Source of the DNA: Rhodocyclaceae bacterium
GTDB lineage: Bacteria > Pseudomonadota > Gammaproteobacteria > Burkholderiales > Rhodocyclaceae
NCBI GenBank assembly: GCA_016791205.1
Contig: JAEUNH010000192.1
Span: 1 to 64,000, forward strand
Length of the DNA stretch: 64,000 nt
Direction of reading: 5' to 3'
In this document: one piece after another, positions 1-9,369 of the stretch
Position numbering within the stretch: the stretch's first letter is position 1
Layout of the letters: every line of letters begins with the position of its first letter
Translations under genes and position numbers: made by a program
Notes under the pieces: generated by a model
Seen by the model: only the letters and a program-made list of their open reading frames with translations
The model's database searches: none
What the model was told of the DNA's origin: nothing

Positions 1-1404
1 GGCCTGGATCACGCTGGTGCCCAGGCGCCGATGCAGCGAGGCCCGGCCGTAGCGCCAGCCGGCGCCGGCGGCGCCGCGCAAGCGCCCGGCCAGCGCCAGC
101 GCCAGGCGGGCCACGCCGGCATAGATCGCCACCGCCAGCGAGAACAGGCCGAGCACCCACAGGCCGAGCTTGAGATCCCCGGCCATCCACAACATGAGGC
201 CGGCCAGCACCGCCGCGCCGAAAGCGTAGCCGCTCCAGGCCAGGGGTTCCGATTCGGCCCACTCGCGCCTCAGCACGCGCAGCGTCGGCACGTTGCGCAG
301 CCGGGCGAGCTGCGGCAGGGCGAACCCGGCCAACAGCGCCAGGCCGACGGCGAAGCCGTAAGCCAAGGGCAGCAGCGAAGGGGCCGGCAGTTCGGCCGTC
401 AGCAGGCTGGCCAGCAGGCGCTCCAGCGCATATTGCGCGCCGAAACCGGCCAGGCAGCCAAGGGCCGAGACGATGGCGCCGAAGAGCAGGAATTCGCCGA
501 GGAAGATGCGGATCAGCTGGCCTTCGCGGGCGCCAAGGCAGCGCATCACGGCGCAGCCGTCGAGGTGGCGTTGCATGAAGCGGCGCGCCGCCAGGCCGAC
601 GGCCACCGCCGCCAGCACGGCCGCCAGCAGCGCCGCCAGGCGCAGGAACTTTTCGGCGCGGTCGAGGGCATTGCGCACTTCAGGCCGCGCGTTGTCCAGG
701 CTTTCGATTCGCTCGCCACGGCCAAGGCGCGCCTCGGCCCATTTCCGGTAGGCGACGACGGCCTTCGCTTCGCCGGCCAGGTGCAGGCGCCAGGTCACCC
801 GGCTGCCGACCTGGATCAGCCGCGTCGCCGGCAGATCGTCGGCATGGGTCATCAGGCGCGGCGCGATGTTGAAGAAGTTCACCCCGCGGTCCGGCTCCAA
901 AGTCAGTATGGCCGAGACGGCGAATTCAGCGCTGCCTAGCCGCACACGGTCGCCGACCTTCGCCCCCAGCGCCGCCGCCAGGCGCTCGTCCGGCCACACC
1001 GTGCCGCGCTCGGGCGTGGCATCCGCCTCCCGGTCGGGCTGGTGCAGGGCCGGGGCCGTGCGCAGCGCTCCGCGCAGCGGATAGCCCGGCTCGACCGCCT
1101 TGATGTCGGCCAGCTGGCTGGCGCCATTGGCCGAGGTCATGCTGGGGAAGCTGGTGCTGCCGATGACGCGCAGGCCGAGCCGCTCCGCCTCGCGGCGGTA
1201 GGCCGGATCCCAGGCATGGTCGGCCAGCAGCAGCAGGTCGCCGCCGAGCAACTGGTGCGCTTCGCGCGCCAGCGCGCGCGACAGGCGGTCGGAGAAGAAG
1301 CTCACGCTCGACAGGCTGGCCACGGCGACCAGCAGCGCCAGGCCGAGCAGGCGCAATTCGCCGGCGCGGAAATCGCGCTTCAGCATCTGCCAGGAGAGTT
1401 TCAC
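1..1404 (-). CDS. FtsX-like ABC transporter permease, 3' end cut by window edge
   Basis: Reading the minus strand from a GTG at 1404 gives 468 open codons that run off the left edge. The start overlaps the radA stop codon as GTGA, so the two are probably co-transcribed and translationally coupled. A membrane helix lies near residues 14-34. A long extracytoplasmic domain follows, and then three or four more hydrophobic helices appear from about residue 245 onward, with an FtsX-type loop between them. This layout matches MacB/FtsX-family permeases, most like YbbP, which is about 800 residues, so roughly the second half is missing. YbbP-type permeases usually work with an ATPase of the YbbA/LolD type, which is not visible here. 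Family assignment is fairly safe; the substrate is unknown. Confidence 0.75.
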   Translation of the reverse strand, partial: MKLSWQMLKRDFRAGELRLLGLALLVAVASLSSVSFFSDRLSRALAREAHQLLGGDLLLLADHAWDPAYRREAERLGLRVIGSTSFPSMTSANGASQLADIKAVEPGYPLRGALRTAPALHQPDREADATPERGTVWPDERLAAALGAKVGDRVRLGSAEFAVSAILTLEPDRGVNFFNIAPRLMTHADDLPATRLIQVGSRVTWRLHLAGEAKAVVAYRKWAEARLGRGERIESLDNARPEVRNALDRAEKFLRLAALLAAVLAAVAVGLAARRFMQRHLDGCAVMRCLGAREGQLIRIFLGEFLLFGAIVSALGCLAGFGAQYALERLLASLLTAELPAPSLLPLAYGFAVGLALLAGFALPQLARLRNVPTLRVLRREWAESEPLAWSGYAFGAAVLAGLMLWMAGDLKLGLWVLGLFSLAVAIYAGVARLALALAGRLRGAAGAGWRYGRASLHRRLGTSVIQA

Positions 1405-2762
1405 TGCAATTCCCGCAATTTCTCGACCGCCTGCTCGACCCGTTCCAGGGCTATGACCTCGATGCCCTTGATTGGTTGCTTCGGCGCATTGGCTTTCGGG
1501 ATCAGGGCTTGGGTAAAGCCGAGCTTGGCGGCTTCCTTGAGGCGTTCCTGGCCGCGCGGCGCCGGGCGGATCTCGCCGGCCAGGCCGACCTCGCCGAAGG
1601 CGATCAGCTTCTTCGGCAGCGGCCGGTTGCGCAGGCTGGAGACGATGGCCAGCATCACGGCGAGGTCCGCCGCCGGCTCGCCGATCTTGACGCCGCCGAC
1701 GGCATTGACGAAGACATCCTGGTCGAAGCAGGCGATGCCGGCGTGGCGGTGCAACACCGCCAGCAGCATGGCGAGGCGGTTCTGCTCGAGGCCGACGGAA
1801 AGGCGGCGCGGGCTGGGCGAATGCGCCTCATCCACCAGCGCCTGGATCTCCACCAGCAGCGGCCGCGTGCCCTCCTGCGTCACCAGGACGCAGGAGCCGG
1901 CCACCTGCTGCTCGTGCTGGGAGAGGAACAGCGCGGAGGGATTGGATACGCCGCGCAGGCCCTTGTCGGTCATGGCGAAGACGCCCAGCTCGTTCACCGC
2001 GCCGAAGCGGTTCTTGCAGGCGCGGATGAGGCGGAAGCTGGAGTTGGGATCGCCCTCGAAATACAGCACGGTATCGACGATGTGCTCCAGCACGCGCGGC
2101 CCGGCCAGCGCGCCCTCCTTCGTTACATGGCCGACGAAGACGATGCAGGTGCCGGCCTGCTTGGCGTAGCGCGTCAGCTGGGCGGCGCACTCGCGCACCT
2201 GGGCCACCGAGCCGGGCGCCGACTGCAGCGCGTCGGAGTACAGCGTCTGGATCGAATCCATCACCGCGATGCGCGGCTTGTGCTCCATCAGCGCGGCGAG
2301 GATCTTTTCGAGATGGATCTCGGTGAGCAGTTGCATCGGGCCGGCGTCGAGCTGCAGCCGCTGCGCGCGCAGCGCCACCTGCTCGCCGGATTCCTCGCCG
2401 GTGACGTACAGCGCCGAATGCCGGCCGGCCAGTTGTGCCAGCGCCTGCAGCAACAGGGTCGATTTGCCGATGCCGGGATCGCCACCGATCAGCACCACGC
2501 CGCCCGCCACCAATCCGCCGCCGAGCACACGGTCGAACTCCTCGATGCCGGTGGCGATGCGTGATTCCTCGCGCGGCCTGATCTCGGCCAGGCGTTGCAG
2601 CCTGCCCGTGCCGGCGATGGCGGAGAAGCGGTTGGTCGCCGCCGCCTCGACCAGAGACTCCACCAGGGTGTTCCAGGCGTTGCAGTGCGGGCACTGGCCC
2701 TGCCACTTCGGCGAACTGCCGCCGCATTCGGTGCAGGCGTAAACGGTTTTTTGCTTGGCCAT
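1401..2762 (-). CDS. radA: DNA repair protein RadA
   Basis: The 453-residue product is a full-length RadA, a RecA-like ATPase that drives branch migration of recombination intermediates in the cytoplasm. A four-cysteine zinc finger is at residues 10-27 (C10, C13, C24, C27). The Walker A motif GGDPGIGKST and the RadA-specific KNRFG motif are intact, and the C-terminal third has the Lon-protease-like fold region. I chose the ATG at 2762, which gives the usual MAKxKTxYxC opening; a TTG six bases upstream would add two residues. It lies 41 bases downstream of alr and overlaps the following permease gene, so alr-radA-permease look like one transcript. Confidence 0.96.
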   Translation of the reverse strand: MAKQKTVYACTECGGSSPKWQGQCPHCNAWNTLVESLVEAAATNRFSAIAGTGRLQRLAEIRPREESRIATGIEEFDRVLGGGLVAGGVVLIGGDPGIGKSTLLLQALAQLAGRHSALYVTGEESGEQVALRAQRLQLDAGPMQLLTEIHLEKILAALMEHKPRIAVMDSIQTLYSDALQSAPGSVAQVRECAAQLTRYAKQAGTCIVFVGHVTKEGALAGPRVLEHIVDTVLYFEGDPNSSFRLIRACKNRFGAVNELGVFAMTDKGLRGVSNPSALFLSQHEQQVAGSCVLVTQEGTRPLLVEIQALVDEAHSPSPRRLSVGLEQNRLAMLLAVLHRHAGIACFDQDVFVNAVGGVKIGEPAADLAVMLAIVSSLRNRPLPKKLIAFGEVGLAGEIRPAPRGQERLKEAAKLGFTQALIPKANAPKQPIKGIEVIALERVEQAVEKLRELQ

Positions 2763-2803
2763 GCGCAAAGACTAGCGGGCGGCAGGCTCGCTGCGTGAGC
2801 CCG

Positions 2804-3880
2804 TCATGCCTTTTCGACCACCGGCACACGCTGGGTCAGCGCGCAGAGCAGCTCGTAGCTGACCGTGCCGGCAGCGGCGGCGACGTCGTCGACCGGCAGG
2901 CCCTCGCCCCACAGCACCACCGGCGAGCCGATGCCGGCATCGGGAATGCCGTCGAGGTCGACCATGATCATGTCCATCGAGACGCGGCCGACGCTGCGCG
3001 TGCGGCGGCCTTCGACCAGCACCGGCGTGCCGACCGGCGCGTGGCGCGGATAGCCGTCGGCGTAGCCGCAGGCGACAATGCCGATGCGCATGGGCTTGTC
3101 GGCGGTGAACAGGCCGCCGTAGCCGACCCGCTCGCCGGCGGCCAGTTCCTGCACGGCGATGAGCTGGCTGGCCAGGGTCATCGCCGGGCGCAGGCCCAGC
3201 GATTCGGCGGTCTCGTCCTGCGGGAAGGGAGAGGAGCCGTAGAGCATGATGCCCGGCCGGGCCCAGCCGCGGCGCGCCTCGGCGAAGCGCAGCAGCGCTG
3301 CCGAGTTGGCCAGGCTCACGGGCTGCCCGCAGCCTTGCGTTGTCTCCTCGAAGCGGGCCATCTGCCAGGCGATGCCTCGGTCGAGGTCGGCATCGGCGAA
3401 ATGCGTCATCAGGGTGACGCCCTCCACGCTGGGGGCCGTCTCCAGGGCGGTCAGGGCGGCGTGGAATTCCTCCGCCGTCAGGCCGAGGCGGTTCATGCCG
3501 GTGTTGAGCTTGAGATAGGCCGGCAATCGCGCCGGCAGGACGGCGCGGGCGAGCATGTCCGCCTGCTCCAGGCAATGCACCACCGGCGTCAGGCCGTGCT
3601 CGGCCAGCAGGGGAAGCTCGTCGGCCGCGAAAAACCCTTCGAGCAGCAGGATCGGCTGACGGAATCCGGCTTCGCGCAGGGCGATGGCATCCTCGATGTC
3701 GAGCAGCGCGAAGCCGTCGGCAAGTTCGTCGAGCGCCTCGGCCACCCGCATCAGGCCATGGCCATAGGCGTTGGCCTTGAGCACCGCCCACAGCCGGGCG
3801 CCGGCGCCGCGCTGGCGCGCGACGGCAAAATTGCCGCGCAGGGCGGACAGGTCGATGGTGGCGCGGATCGGGCGGGACAA
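2804..3880 (-). CDS. alr: alanine racemase
   Basis: This 358-residue protein interconverts L- and D-alanine with pyridoxal phosphate, supplying D-alanine for peptidoglycan. The PLP lysine is K35 in the signature AVLKANAYGHG, and the second catalytic tyrosine lies in the conserved GYADGYPR stretch. The C-terminal beta domain with the SMDM motif is present, and the length is normal for the family. It is preceded by the LysR gene with a 16-base gap and followed by radA. Only one racemase is visible in the window, so alr versus dadX cannot be separated by sequence alone; no D-amino-acid dehydrogenase gene is adjacent, which favours the biosynthetic alr role. Confidence 0.95.
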   Translation of the reverse strand: MSRPIRATIDLSALRGNFAVARQRGAGARLWAVLKANAYGHGLMRVAEALDELADGFALLDIEDAIALREAGFRQPILLLEGFFAADELPLLAEHGLTPVVHCLEQADMLARAVLPARLPAYLKLNTGMNRLGLTAEEFHAALTALETAPSVEGVTLMTHFADADLDRGIAWQMARFEETTQGCGQPVSLANSAALLRFAEARRGWARPGIMLYGSSPFPQDETAESLGLRPAMTLASQLIAVQELAAGERVGYGGLFTADKPMRIGIVACGYADGYPRHAPVGTPVLVEGRRTRSVGRVSMDMIMVDLDGIPDAGIGSPVVLWGEGLPVDDVAAAAGTVSYELLCALTQRVPVVEKA

Positions 3881-3896
3881 GTCTGCGCGGCAGGAA

Positions 3897-4808
3897 TCAG
3901 CCCTGCTTGGCTGCGAACTGCTTGAGCTTGGCGGTGGCGAACTCGACGAAGGTGTTGACCAGCCGCGAACGGAACTTCTCCTTCGGATAGACCATCGACA
4001 GGGTGCGCGTCAGGCGCGGCTTGAGCGGGATGGCCAGCAGGTCGCCGAGGCGTTTCTCCTTGGCCACCGAGGCGCGCGAAACGATGGCGAAGCCGATGCC
4101 GGTCTCGACGACGCCCTTGATCGCCTCCGGGCTGCCCAGCTCGATCACGATGTTGAGGCTGTCGGGGGGTACGCCGGCGTTGCGGAAATAGGTGTCGGTG
4201 ACTTCGCGGGTGCCGGAGCCCGGCTCGCGGCTGATGAAGGGATGCGTTGCCAGCAGCTGCGGGGTGAGTTCCTTGTTCTTGGCCAGCGAGGAGCCGGGCG
4301 CGCAGATCACCAGCAGCTCGTCGTCACAGCAGACCTCGCATTGCAGGTTGCCCTGGTGCGAGGGCGCCTCGATCAGGCCGATGTCGAGGGTGTGCTCCGC
4401 CACCCGGGTCTCGATCGACTCGGAATTGGCGACGATCAGGCGCGGCCGCACGTTCGGATACTGCGACTTGAACTCGCCCAGGATGCGCGGCAGCATGAAT
4501 TCGGCGATGGTGGTGCTGGCGCCCACCAGCAGCGGCCCGCCGATCTGCCCGGTCATTTCCGCCAGGCGCACGTCCAGCTCGGAAGACAGACCGAGAATCC
4601 GCTCGGCATACTCGAGCACCGTCTCGCCGGCCGGGGTGAGGGAGATCTTGCCGTGGCCGCGGTCGAACAGCCGGGTGTTGAAGTGCTCTTCCAGTTGCTT
4701 GATCTGGAAGGTCACCGCCGGCTGCGTCATGAACAGCACTTCGGCCGCCTTGGTAAAGGACAACTGCTTCGCCACCGCGTGAAAAACCTGCAATCTCCGA
4801 TCCGCCAT
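3897..4808 (-). CDS. LysR-family transcriptional regulator
   Basis: The 303-residue protein has a winged helix-turn-helix in the first 65 residues (FTKAAEVLFMTQPAVTFQIKQLE) and a LysR substrate-binding domain in the remainder. The HTH and effector domain look closest to the CbbR/CysB-like branch of the family. It is divergent from lplT across a 227-base gap that carries an inverted repeat (4828-4868), and it heads the run leading to alr and radA. The regulated gene is therefore likely to be lplT, its own operon, or both. The effector is not predictable from sequence. Confidence 0.88.
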   Translation of the reverse strand: MADRRLQVFHAVAKQLSFTKAAEVLFMTQPAVTFQIKQLEEHFNTRLFDRGHGKISLTPAGETVLEYAERILGLSSELDVRLAEMTGQIGGPLLVGASTTIAEFMLPRILGEFKSQYPNVRPRLIVANSESIETRVAEHTLDIGLIEAPSHQGNLQCEVCCDDELLVICAPGSSLAKNKELTPQLLATHPFISREPGSGTREVTDTYFRNAGVPPDSLNIVIELGSPEAIKGVVETGIGFAIVSRASVAKEKRLGDLLAIPLKPRLTRTLSMVYPKEKFRSRLVNTFVEFATAKLKQFAAKQG

Positions 4809-4827
4809 AACCCGCTCCCCAGCACTT

Positions 4828-4868
4828 TCTTATGAGCTGATATTCAAGCACAAATTGGCAGCATAAGA
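4828..4868. promoter_or_regulatory. candidate LysR-regulator binding region upstream of lysR/lplT
   Basis: A perfect 7-base inverted repeat, TCTTATG at 4828-4834 and CATAAGA at 4862-4868, is separated by 27 bases in the divergent gap between the LysR gene and lplT. The surrounding sequence is locally A+T-rich compared with the genome. Half-sites about three helical turns apart next to a LysR gene are what an autoregulatory site would look like. No binding evidence is available. Confidence 0.3.
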
Positions 4869-5035
4869 TAGCCTGATTCGCCAAGTCCAGCGGGCCCCGG
4901 GCGGGCCGGAGCATGACAGGAAAATCCACGCTTCTACATCTTCCGACATATCCCAACGCTTCATGGTATAAAGCCGGCACTTCATTCCCATAAAAAAATG
5001 CCGGCCCCCCTTTCCGCTCAGCCGCATCGTCCTGA

Positions 5036-6358
5036 ATGAACCTCGGCTTCTACATCATCATGGCGGCGCAGTTCTTCTCGGCGCTGGCCGACAACGCCCT
5101 GCTGATCGCCGCCATCTCGATGCTGCGGGACATCAAGTCCCCGCCCCAGTACGAGCCGCTGCTCAAGCTGTTCTTCACCGTCTCCTATGTGGCCCTGGCC
5201 GCCTTCGTCGGCGCCTTTGCCGACTCCAAGCCCAAGGGGCGGGTGATGCTCATCAGCAACAGCATCAAGATCGCCGGCTGTTTCATGCTGCTGGTGGCCA
5301 CCGTGCCGGCGCTCGACCTGCTCGGCATCCCGCTCTATTACTACGTGCTGCTCTCCTACGCCATCGTCGGCCTCGGCGCGGCGGCCTACTCGCCGGCCAA
5401 ATACGGCATCCTCACCGAGTACCTGCCCCACGACAAGCTGGTCATCGCCAACGGCTGGATCGAGGGCCTGACGGTGGCCGCCATCATCCTCGGCACCGTC
5501 CTCGGCGGGGTGCTGATCAACCCGACGGTGAGCGGCGTGTTGCTTACCATCGACCTGCCGGGCCTCGACACGCCGATCGACACGCCGGCGGAAGTGGCCA
5601 TGCTGGTGATTTCGCTGCTATACCTCGTCGCGGCGATCTTCAACCTTTACATTCCCGACACCGGGGTCGACCACAAGCCGCTGCACAAGAACCCGATGTA
5701 CCTGATGCACGAGTTCTGGCACTGCGTGCGCCTGCTCTGGCGCGACAAGCTGGGCCAGATCTCGCTGGCCGTCACCACCCTGTTCTGGGGCGCCGGCGCG
5801 ACGCTGCAGTTCATCGTGCTGAAGTGGGCCGACAGGGCGCTCGGCCTGCCGCTCGACAAGGCCACGATCCTCCAGGGTGTGGTGGCCCTCGGCATCGCCC
5901 TCGGCGCGGTGATCGCCGCCAAGGCTGTATCGCTGGACAAGTCGGTGAAGGTGCTGCCGGTGGGCATCGCCATGGGCGTCGTCGTGATGGGCATGATCTT
6001 CGTCACCGACCTGCCGGTGGCGCTGCTCATGATGGTGGCAGTGGGCGCGATGGCCGGCTTCTTCGTGGTGCCGATGAACGCCCTGCTGCAGCACCGCGGC
6101 CACATCCTGATGGGCGCCGGCCACTCCATCGCCGTGCAGAACTTCAACGAAAACACCAGCATCCTGCTCATGCTGGGCTTCTACGCCCTGCTGGTCTATC
6201 TCGACCTCTCCATCTTCGCGGTGATCGTCCTGTTCGGGGTCTTCGTCAGCCTGGCCATGCTGCTGGTCGGCTTCTGGCACCGCCGCAACATGCGCCAGCA
6301 CGGCGAGGAACTGGAACAGCTGCTGGCGGCGGCGAAGAACGTCAACGCCGGGCACTGA
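5036..6358 (+). CDS. lplT: MFS lysophospholipid transporter LplT
   Basis: The 440-residue protein is a 12-helix major facilitator protein. The N-terminal signature (NLGFYIIMAAQFFSALADNAL) and the overall length match LplT, the inner-membrane flippase that returns lysophosphatidylethanolamine to the cytoplasm for re-acylation. In E. coli lplT is coupled with the acyltransferase gene aas, but no aas-like gene is seen here. The start ATG at 5036 is the first in frame. It ends back to back with the convergent TPM gene: the two stop codons together read TGATCA. Confidence 0.9.
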   Translation: MNLGFYIIMAAQFFSALADNALLIAAISMLRDIKSPPQYEPLLKLFFTVSYVALAAFVGAFADSKPKGRVMLISNSIKIAGCFMLLVATVPALDLLGIPLYYYVLLSYAIVGLGAAAYSPAKYGILTEYLPHDKLVIANGWIEGLTVAAIILGTVLGGVLINPTVSGVLLTIDLPGLDTPIDTPAEVAMLVISLLYLVAAIFNLYIPDTGVDHKPLHKNPMYLMHEFWHCVRLLWRDKLGQISLAVTTLFWGAGATLQFIVLKWADRALGLPLDKATILQGVVALGIALGAVIAAKAVSLDKSVKVLPVGIAMGVVVMGMIFVTDLPVALLMMVAVGAMAGFFVVPMNALLQHRGHILMGAGHSIAVQNFNENTSILLMLGFYALLVYLDLSIFAVIVLFGVFVSLAMLLVGFWHRRNMRQHGEELEQLLAAAKNVNAGH

Positions 6359-6856
6359 TCACAAAGTCACGGGCCGGTTCGGCAACTCGTCGGGATTCGC
6401 CTCGCCCGGCGGGAAATGCCGTGCCAGGTGCTCGGTGATCGCCGCGATGGCGGCCAGGGTGCCCTGCTCGAACTCGCCCTTGCGGTAGCGCTGTTCAAGA
6501 CGGCGGCAGATGGCGTCCCATTCGGATTGCGGCACCAGGGCGTTGATGCCGCGGTCGGCGAGGATCTCCACCTTGCGGTCGATCAGCTGGACATAGACCA
6601 GCACCCCGCTGTTGTGCGCGGTGTCCCAGACACGCAGTTGCGAAAAAACTTCGACGGCGCGCTGCCGCGATGTCTGGCCGCGGGTGAGCGCCGCCAGCGG
6701 CAGGCCGGCTTCGACGGCGAAGCGCAGTTCGGCGTCATGGTTTTTTTCGGAAGCGGCGATGGCCTGCTCGATGGCCTGCAGCGTGCCTTTCGGGAAGGCC
6801 AGCCCGATGCTCCACTGCGGCAGGAACAGGTGCCGTAAGATTCGCTTGAGGTTCAT
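6359..6856 (-). CDS. TPM-domain protein, cytoplasmic or membrane-associated
   Basis: The 165-residue product has a TPM (YgcG-like) domain over most of its length, with the sequence WDTAHNSGVLVYVQL and the IxxLV core typical of this fold. It has no signal peptide. The ATG at 6856 overlaps the stop of the preceding gene as TGATG, indicating translational coupling. It is the last gene of a lemA - TPM - TPM cassette. The short C-terminus (HFPPGEANPDELPNRPV) is typical of the betaproteobacterial paralogue. The biochemical role is unknown; in plants and worms TPM proteins act in photosystem repair or acid phosphatase activity. Confidence 0.8.
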   Translation of the reverse strand: MNLKRILRHLFLPQWSIGLAFPKGTLQAIEQAIAASEKNHDAELRFAVEAGLPLAALTRGQTSRQRAVEVFSQLRVWDTAHNSGVLVYVQLIDRKVEILADRGINALVPQSEWDAICRRLEQRYRKGEFEQGTLAAIAAITEHLARHFPPGEANPDELPNRPVTL

Positions 6857-7734
6857 CACCAGTCTCCCGAAGCACCGCCGCCGCCGAAGTCCCCGCCGCC
6901 GCCCGAAAAGCCGCCGTCGGAGGAACCGCCCCACCCTCCCCCTCCTCCTCCGCCGCTCCAGCCGCCCGAGGACCAGCCGCCGCCACGCCCGCTCGAGGCG
7001 AAAGCAAGCACGAAGATGAAGACCAGGATGGCACCGGCGATCGCGGCCAGCAGTGAACCGGTGACCAGCCAGGCCAGGCCGCCGACTACGCCGGAGGTGA
7101 CGGTCGAACCGCCCAGGCGTCCGAACCAGCGGTTCATCACCGCGCCCAGCATGGTGGCGATCACCATGGAGACGATAAAGAGAGTTTCCAGATCCATCGC
7201 CGCGGCACTTGCAGGCGACGATGACTTCGGCGCCGGCAGCGCCTCGCCGGCGATGACGGCCTGCAGCTTCGCCACGCCCGTCTGCAGACCGCCGAAGAAA
7301 TCGCCTTCCTTGAAGCGCGGGCCGATGGTTTCGGCGACGATGCGCTTGGCAACGGCGTCGGGTACGGCGCCTTCCAGGCCGCGGCCGACCTCGATGCGCA
7401 GCTTGCGGTCGTTCCTGGCGACAAGGATCAGGATGCCGTCGTCGATGCCCTTGCGGCCGAGCTTCCAGGCTTCGGCGACGCGGATGGAATAGGCTTCGAT
7501 GGCCTCCGGTTGCGTCGTCGGCACCAGCAGGATGGCGATCTGGCTGCCGCGTTCCCTTTCGAACCGCGCCAGCCCGGCTTCCAGCGACGCAGCCTTGTCG
7601 CGGCTCAGTGTTCCGGTGAGATCGGTGACGCGCGCCATGAGCGGCGGCACGGCCACCAGCGCGTCTGCCGCCTGGGCGACGGCGCCGAGCAGGAACAGCC
7701 CCAGCGCCGCGATCAGGCGGACGATCGGGGCCAT
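6856..7734 (-). CDS. secreted/membrane TPM-domain protein with glycine-rich tail
   Basis: The 292-residue product starts with a cleavable-looking signal peptide (ends near AVAQAAD). A TPM domain follows over about residues 25-165, then two transmembrane helices around 185-240 and a C-terminal tail of about 45 residues made almost wholly of Gly, Ser and Trp. This is the classical YgcG architecture. The ATG at 7734 was chosen because it opens the signal peptide; an upstream start would add 24 residues that overlap the lemA 3' end. It lies seven bases after lemA and overlaps the next TPM gene. Neighbouring LemA and TPM genes are conserved in many bacteria; the function is thought to be in envelope quality control but is not proven. 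Confidence 0.88.
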   Translation of the reverse strand: MAPIVRLIAALGLFLLGAVAQAADALVAVPPLMARVTDLTGTLSRDKAASLEAGLARFERERGSQIAILLVPTTQPEAIEAYSIRVAEAWKLGRKGIDDGILILVARNDRKLRIEVGRGLEGAVPDAVAKRIVAETIGPRFKEGDFFGGLQTGVAKLQAVIAGEALPAPKSSSPASAAAMDLETLFIVSMVIATMLGAVMNRWFGRLGGSTVTSGVVGGLAWLVTGSLLAAIAGAILVFIFVLAFASSGRGGGWSSGGWSGGGGGGGWGGSSDGGFSGGGGDFGGGGASGDW

Positions 7735-7741
7735 GCGCAGC

Positions 7742-8395
7742 TCAGTAGCCCTGCTTGAGCGGATTGGGCGGCTCGGCGGGCGCGGTTTGCGCCGGCTTGG
7801 CGCCACCGCCGTCGAACTTGATCGCCGGCGGCGCAGAGAGCGCCTTCTCGTCGTCGACAGTGAAGTTGGCCTTGGTCGCGTAACCGAACAGCATCGCCGT
7901 CAGGTTGTTGGGAAAGACCCGCACCGTGACGTTGTATTCCTGCACCGCCTTGATGTAGCGGTTGCGTGCCACGGCGATGCGGTTCTCGGTGCCCTCCACC
8001 TGCGCCTGCAGGTCGCGGAAGTTGGCGTCCGCCTTCAGGTTGGGGTAGTTCTCGGCGACGGCCAGCAGGCGCGCCAGCGCGCCGGAGAGCTGCGACTGGG
8101 CGGCCTGGAACTTGGCGAAGGCGGCCGGATCGTTGATCAGTTCGGGGGTGGCCTTGAGGCCGGCGACGTTGGCGCGCGCCTCGGTGACCTTGGTCAGCAC
8201 CTCCTTCTCGTGGGCGGCGTAGCCCTGCACGATCTGCACCAGATTGGGGATCAGGTCGGCGCGGCGCTTGTACTGGTTGAGCACTTCCGACCAGGCGGCA
8301 TTCACCTGCTCGTCGGTGGTCTGGATCTGGTTGTAGCCGCAGCCGGACAGCAGGCCGGCGACGAGGGCCAGCAGGGCAAGCAGTTTGAGGCGCAT
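7742..8395 (-). CDS. lemA: LemA family lipoprotein
   Basis: The 217-residue protein begins with a lipoprotein signal peptide whose lipobox reads LSGC, with the acylated cysteine near residue 19, so it is expected to be anchored in the envelope. The LemA coiled-coil helical domain follows, including the conserved WSEVLNQYKRRADLIPNLV segment, and the length is normal. It is the first gene of the three-gene cassette with two TPM proteins. A 59-base gap separates it from the upstream CDF transporter. Confidence 0.92.
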   Translation of the reverse strand: MRLKLLALLALVAGLLSGCGYNQIQTTDEQVNAAWSEVLNQYKRRADLIPNLVQIVQGYAAHEKEVLTKVTEARANVAGLKATPELINDPAAFAKFQAAQSQLSGALARLLAVAENYPNLKADANFRDLQAQVEGTENRIAVARNRYIKAVQEYNVTVRVFPNNLTAMLFGYATKANFTVDDEKALSAPPAIKFDGGGAKPAQTAPAEPPNPLKQGY

Positions 8396-8454
8396 CGCGG
8401 TCTCCTTGGGTTGGTGGGGATGCGGAATGCTATCTGGGGGCGATCAGCCGCATT

Positions 8455-9369
8455 TCAACGGACGTCCGGCTCGAAGAATACCCATTTCGCCTGCGGGAAT
8501 TCGGCCTGCATGCGCGCTTCCACCGCATTGATGCGCTCGACCAGCTGGGCGCCGCTGATGGCTTCCGCCGCGGCCATGCGCGCCTTGACGGCGATCACCA
8601 CCTTGTCGCCCCAGGCCAGGGTAATGACATTGAGCACCTCGGCCACCTCCGGCTGGGCGGCGACGAAGCGTTCGATCGCCGCGCGCTGCTCTGGGGCGGC
8701 CGATTCGCCGACGATGAGCGCCTTCACTTCGATCATCACCAGCACGGCGATGACCATCAGCACGATGCCGACGCCGACGGTGCCGGCCGCGTCCCACAGC
8801 GGGTTGCCGGTGGCGAGCGCGGCGGCAACGGCGACAAATGCAAAAGTCAGTCCCGCCAGGGCGGCGATGTCCTCGCCCGCCACCACCATCAGCTCGGACT
8901 CGCGCGTCTCGCGAAACCAGCGCAGGAAAGGCTTGCCGCCCGCCGTCTTGCGAATCTCCCGCATCGCCCCGGCGAGCGAGAAGGCTTCCAGCACGACGGC
9001 GACGCCCAGCACCGCCAACGCCACCAGGCCGTTCTCCAGCGGATGCGGATGGCGCAGGCGCTCGATGCCCTCGTAGACGGAAAAAGCGCCGCCCATGAAG
9101 AACAGCAGCAGCGCCACGATCATCGACCAGAAGTAGGTGACGCGGTGGTGGCCGAGCGGATGGTCGGCGCTCTCGGGGCGCTTGGCCTCCTTCATGCCGA
9201 GCAGCAGCAGGAGCTGGTTTACGCAGTCGGCCGTCGAGTGGATGGCCTCGGCCAGCATCGAGCCGGAGTTGGTCCACCACGCCGCGCCGAACTTCGACAC
9301 GGCGATGCCAAAGTTCGCGCCCAGCGCATAGAGGATGGCACGGACAGAGCCTTCCTTACCGTGCGACAT
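8455..9369 (-). CDS. cation diffusion facilitator (CDF) metal transporter
   Basis: The 304-residue protein has about six transmembrane helices in its first 215 residues and a cytoplasmic C-terminal domain of about 80 residues, the standard CDF layout. The motif HSTADCVNQ in helix 2 and the loop HPLGHHRVTYFW are family signatures. CDF proteins export divalent metals (zinc, iron, cobalt, manganese) by proton antiport in the inner membrane. The HxxxD pair is compatible with zinc but does not fix the metal. The ATG at 9369 lies inside the 3' end of the uracil-DNA glycosylase gene (14-base overlap), so it belongs to the tsaB-rimI-UDG transcript. Confidence 0.9.
   Translation of the reverse strand: MSHGKEGSVRAILYALGANFGIAVSKFGAAWWTNSGSMLAEAIHSTADCVNQLLLLLGMKEAKRPESADHPLGHHRVTYFWSMIVALLLFFMGGAFSVYEGIERLRHPHPLENGLVALAVLGVAVVLEAFSLAGAMREIRKTAGGKPFLRWFRETRESELMVVAGEDIAALAGLTFAFVAVAAALATGNPLWDAAGTVGVGIVLMVIAVLVMIEVKALIVGESAAPEQRAAIERFVAAQPEVAEVLNVITLAWGDKVVIAVKARMAAAEAISGAQLVERINAVEARMQAEFPQAKWVFFEPDVR

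Noticed and set aside
4830..5027. A 65-codon minus-strand frame in the lysR-lplT gap
   Set aside because: No ribosome-binding site or family resemblance, and it covers the candidate operator.
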